Origin: Clostridium sp. AM33-3
GTDB taxonomy: Bacteria; Bacillota; Clostridia; Lachnospirales; Lachnospiraceae
Reading direction: 5' to 3'
DNA length: 53,268 nucleotides
Assembly: GCF_003480315.1 (NCBI RefSeq)
Contig: NZ_QUIV01000020.1
Coordinates: 1 to 53,268 of the forward strand
The translations under genes and the position numbers were made by a program. Position 1 is the stretch's first letter, and the number at the start of each line of letters is the position of its first letter. This document shows, piece after piece, positions 52,901 to 53,268 of this stretch. The notes beneath the pieces are model-generated. The model was not told the DNA's origin. It did not search any database and saw only the letters and a list, made by a program, of their open reading frames with translations.

Positions 52901-52973
52901 TGGGGCCTATAGGGCTCGAACCTATGACCCTCTGCTTGTAAGGCAGATGCTCTCCCAGCTGAGCTAAGACCCC
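52901..52973 (-). tRNA. tRNA-Val (anticodon TAC)
   Basis: A 73-nt cloverleaf: acceptor GGGGTCT with AGGCCCC (one G-T pair), anticodon loop CTTACAA in a TCTGC/GCAGA stem, discriminator A. Confidence 0.96.
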
Positions 52974-53010
52974 ATATTCAACTTTCGAATATCACTTTTG
53001 CGATATTCAG

Positions 53011-53084
53011 CGACCCGGATGGGGTTCGAACCCACGACCTCCGCCGTGACAGGGCGGCGCTCTAACCAGCTGAGCCACCAGGCC
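53011..53084 (-). tRNA. tRNA-Asp (anticodon GTC)
   Basis: A 74-nt cloverleaf: acceptor GGCCTGG with CCGGGTC, anticodon loop CTGTCAC in a CCGCC/GGCGG stem, discriminator G as usual for Asp. It is the first tRNA after the 23S gene. Confidence 0.97.
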
Positions 53085-53149
53085 AAATATCGTACATGTA
53101 CCCTCAAAACCACATATTGAATTTCATCCGTTTTCTTACCTAAACCGTC

Positions 53150-53268
53150 TTGGTTAAGCCCTCGACCTATTAGTGACAGTCAGCTGCATGTGTTACCACA
53201 CTTCCACCTCTGCCCTATCTACCTCGTCGTCTTCAAGGGGTCTTACTACTTGCGTATGGGATATCTCA
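53150..53268 (-). rRNA. 23S rRNA, 3' end (partial)
   Basis: The minus strand ends with CACTAATAGGTCGAGGGCTT followed by AACCAA, the conserved 3' terminus of bacterial 23S rRNA. The rest of the gene runs off the right edge. The 3' end is set by the CTTAACC terminal-stem strand and may be off by a few bases. The next gene downstream is tRNA-Asp, with only about 65 nt between them. Confidence 0.95.

Overview
The window reads as a chromosomal segment of a spore-forming, moderate-GC Clostridia, most likely Lachnospiraceae. The basis is a complete FASII operon with a fused accD-accA gene and FabK, the sporulation genes spmA/spmB and a GerMN-like lipoprotein, a long Bacillus-type SRP RNA, AT-(C)ACPSN-like surface-protein repeats, and Lachnospiraceae-style proteins of unknown function. 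No species can be named from sequence alone. About 42 of 45 protein genes and all RNA genes lie on the minus strand. The three exceptions are a small HTH gene (11948), a DUF885 lipoprotein (20804) and an 80-residue protein (50355).

The segment is bracketed by two rRNA operons in the same orientation. The right edge holds the 3' end of a 23S rRNA gene followed by seven tRNA genes (Asp, Val, Thr, Tyr, fMet, Phe, Lys) and a terminator. The left edge holds three tandem minus-strand promoters with perfect 17-bp spacing that fire out of the window, as expected ahead of a 16S gene. No 5S gene fits between the 23S gene and the first tRNA.

Layout from left to right (transcription runs right to left): a housekeeping run pfkA-dnaX-ybaB-recR-TPR protein-Cof hydrolase-cvpA (0.35-7.8 kb); an AT-rich accessory island with a 1304-residue surface protein, a 26-bp inverted repeat and a small HTH regulator (7.8-12.2 kb); the SRP RNA (12.23-12.50 kb); fructokinase and lyxose/mannose isomerase, tadA, a DUF6128-like protein, rsmA, tatD, traX-like and metG (12.6-20.6 kb); a DUF885 lipoprotein (20.8-22.6 kb); an L-arabinose uptake and isomerisation cluster of binding protein, permease, ATPase, permease, AraR and AraA (22.7-30.2 kb); a GerMN-like lipoprotein, a FabT-like regulator and spmAB (30.5-32.9 kb); the fatty-acid operon fabH-acpP-fabK-fabD-fabG-fabF-accB-fabZ-accC-accDA plus a second FabK/NMO-type flavoprotein (33.0-43.7 kb); an XRE regulator and holB-ricT-trmN-rsmI (43.8-47.9 kb); a guanylate-kinase-like gene with an Orn/Lys/Arg decarboxylase (48.1-50.2 kb); and a membrane protein with a sigma-region-2-like N-terminus (50.6-52.3 kb).

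The most informative links are these. The fabH promoter carries a FabT-type palindrome, and a FabT-like MarR gene lies 12 kb away past the end of that operon. The same promoter is built into the 3' arm of the upstream gene's terminator. The surface-protein gene and its divergent HTH gene share an unusually long perfect dyad. The protein at 50641-52305 appears to join a sigma-2-like domain, one membrane helix and an extracytoplasmic repeat domain, and is the best candidate here for an undescribed signalling device.
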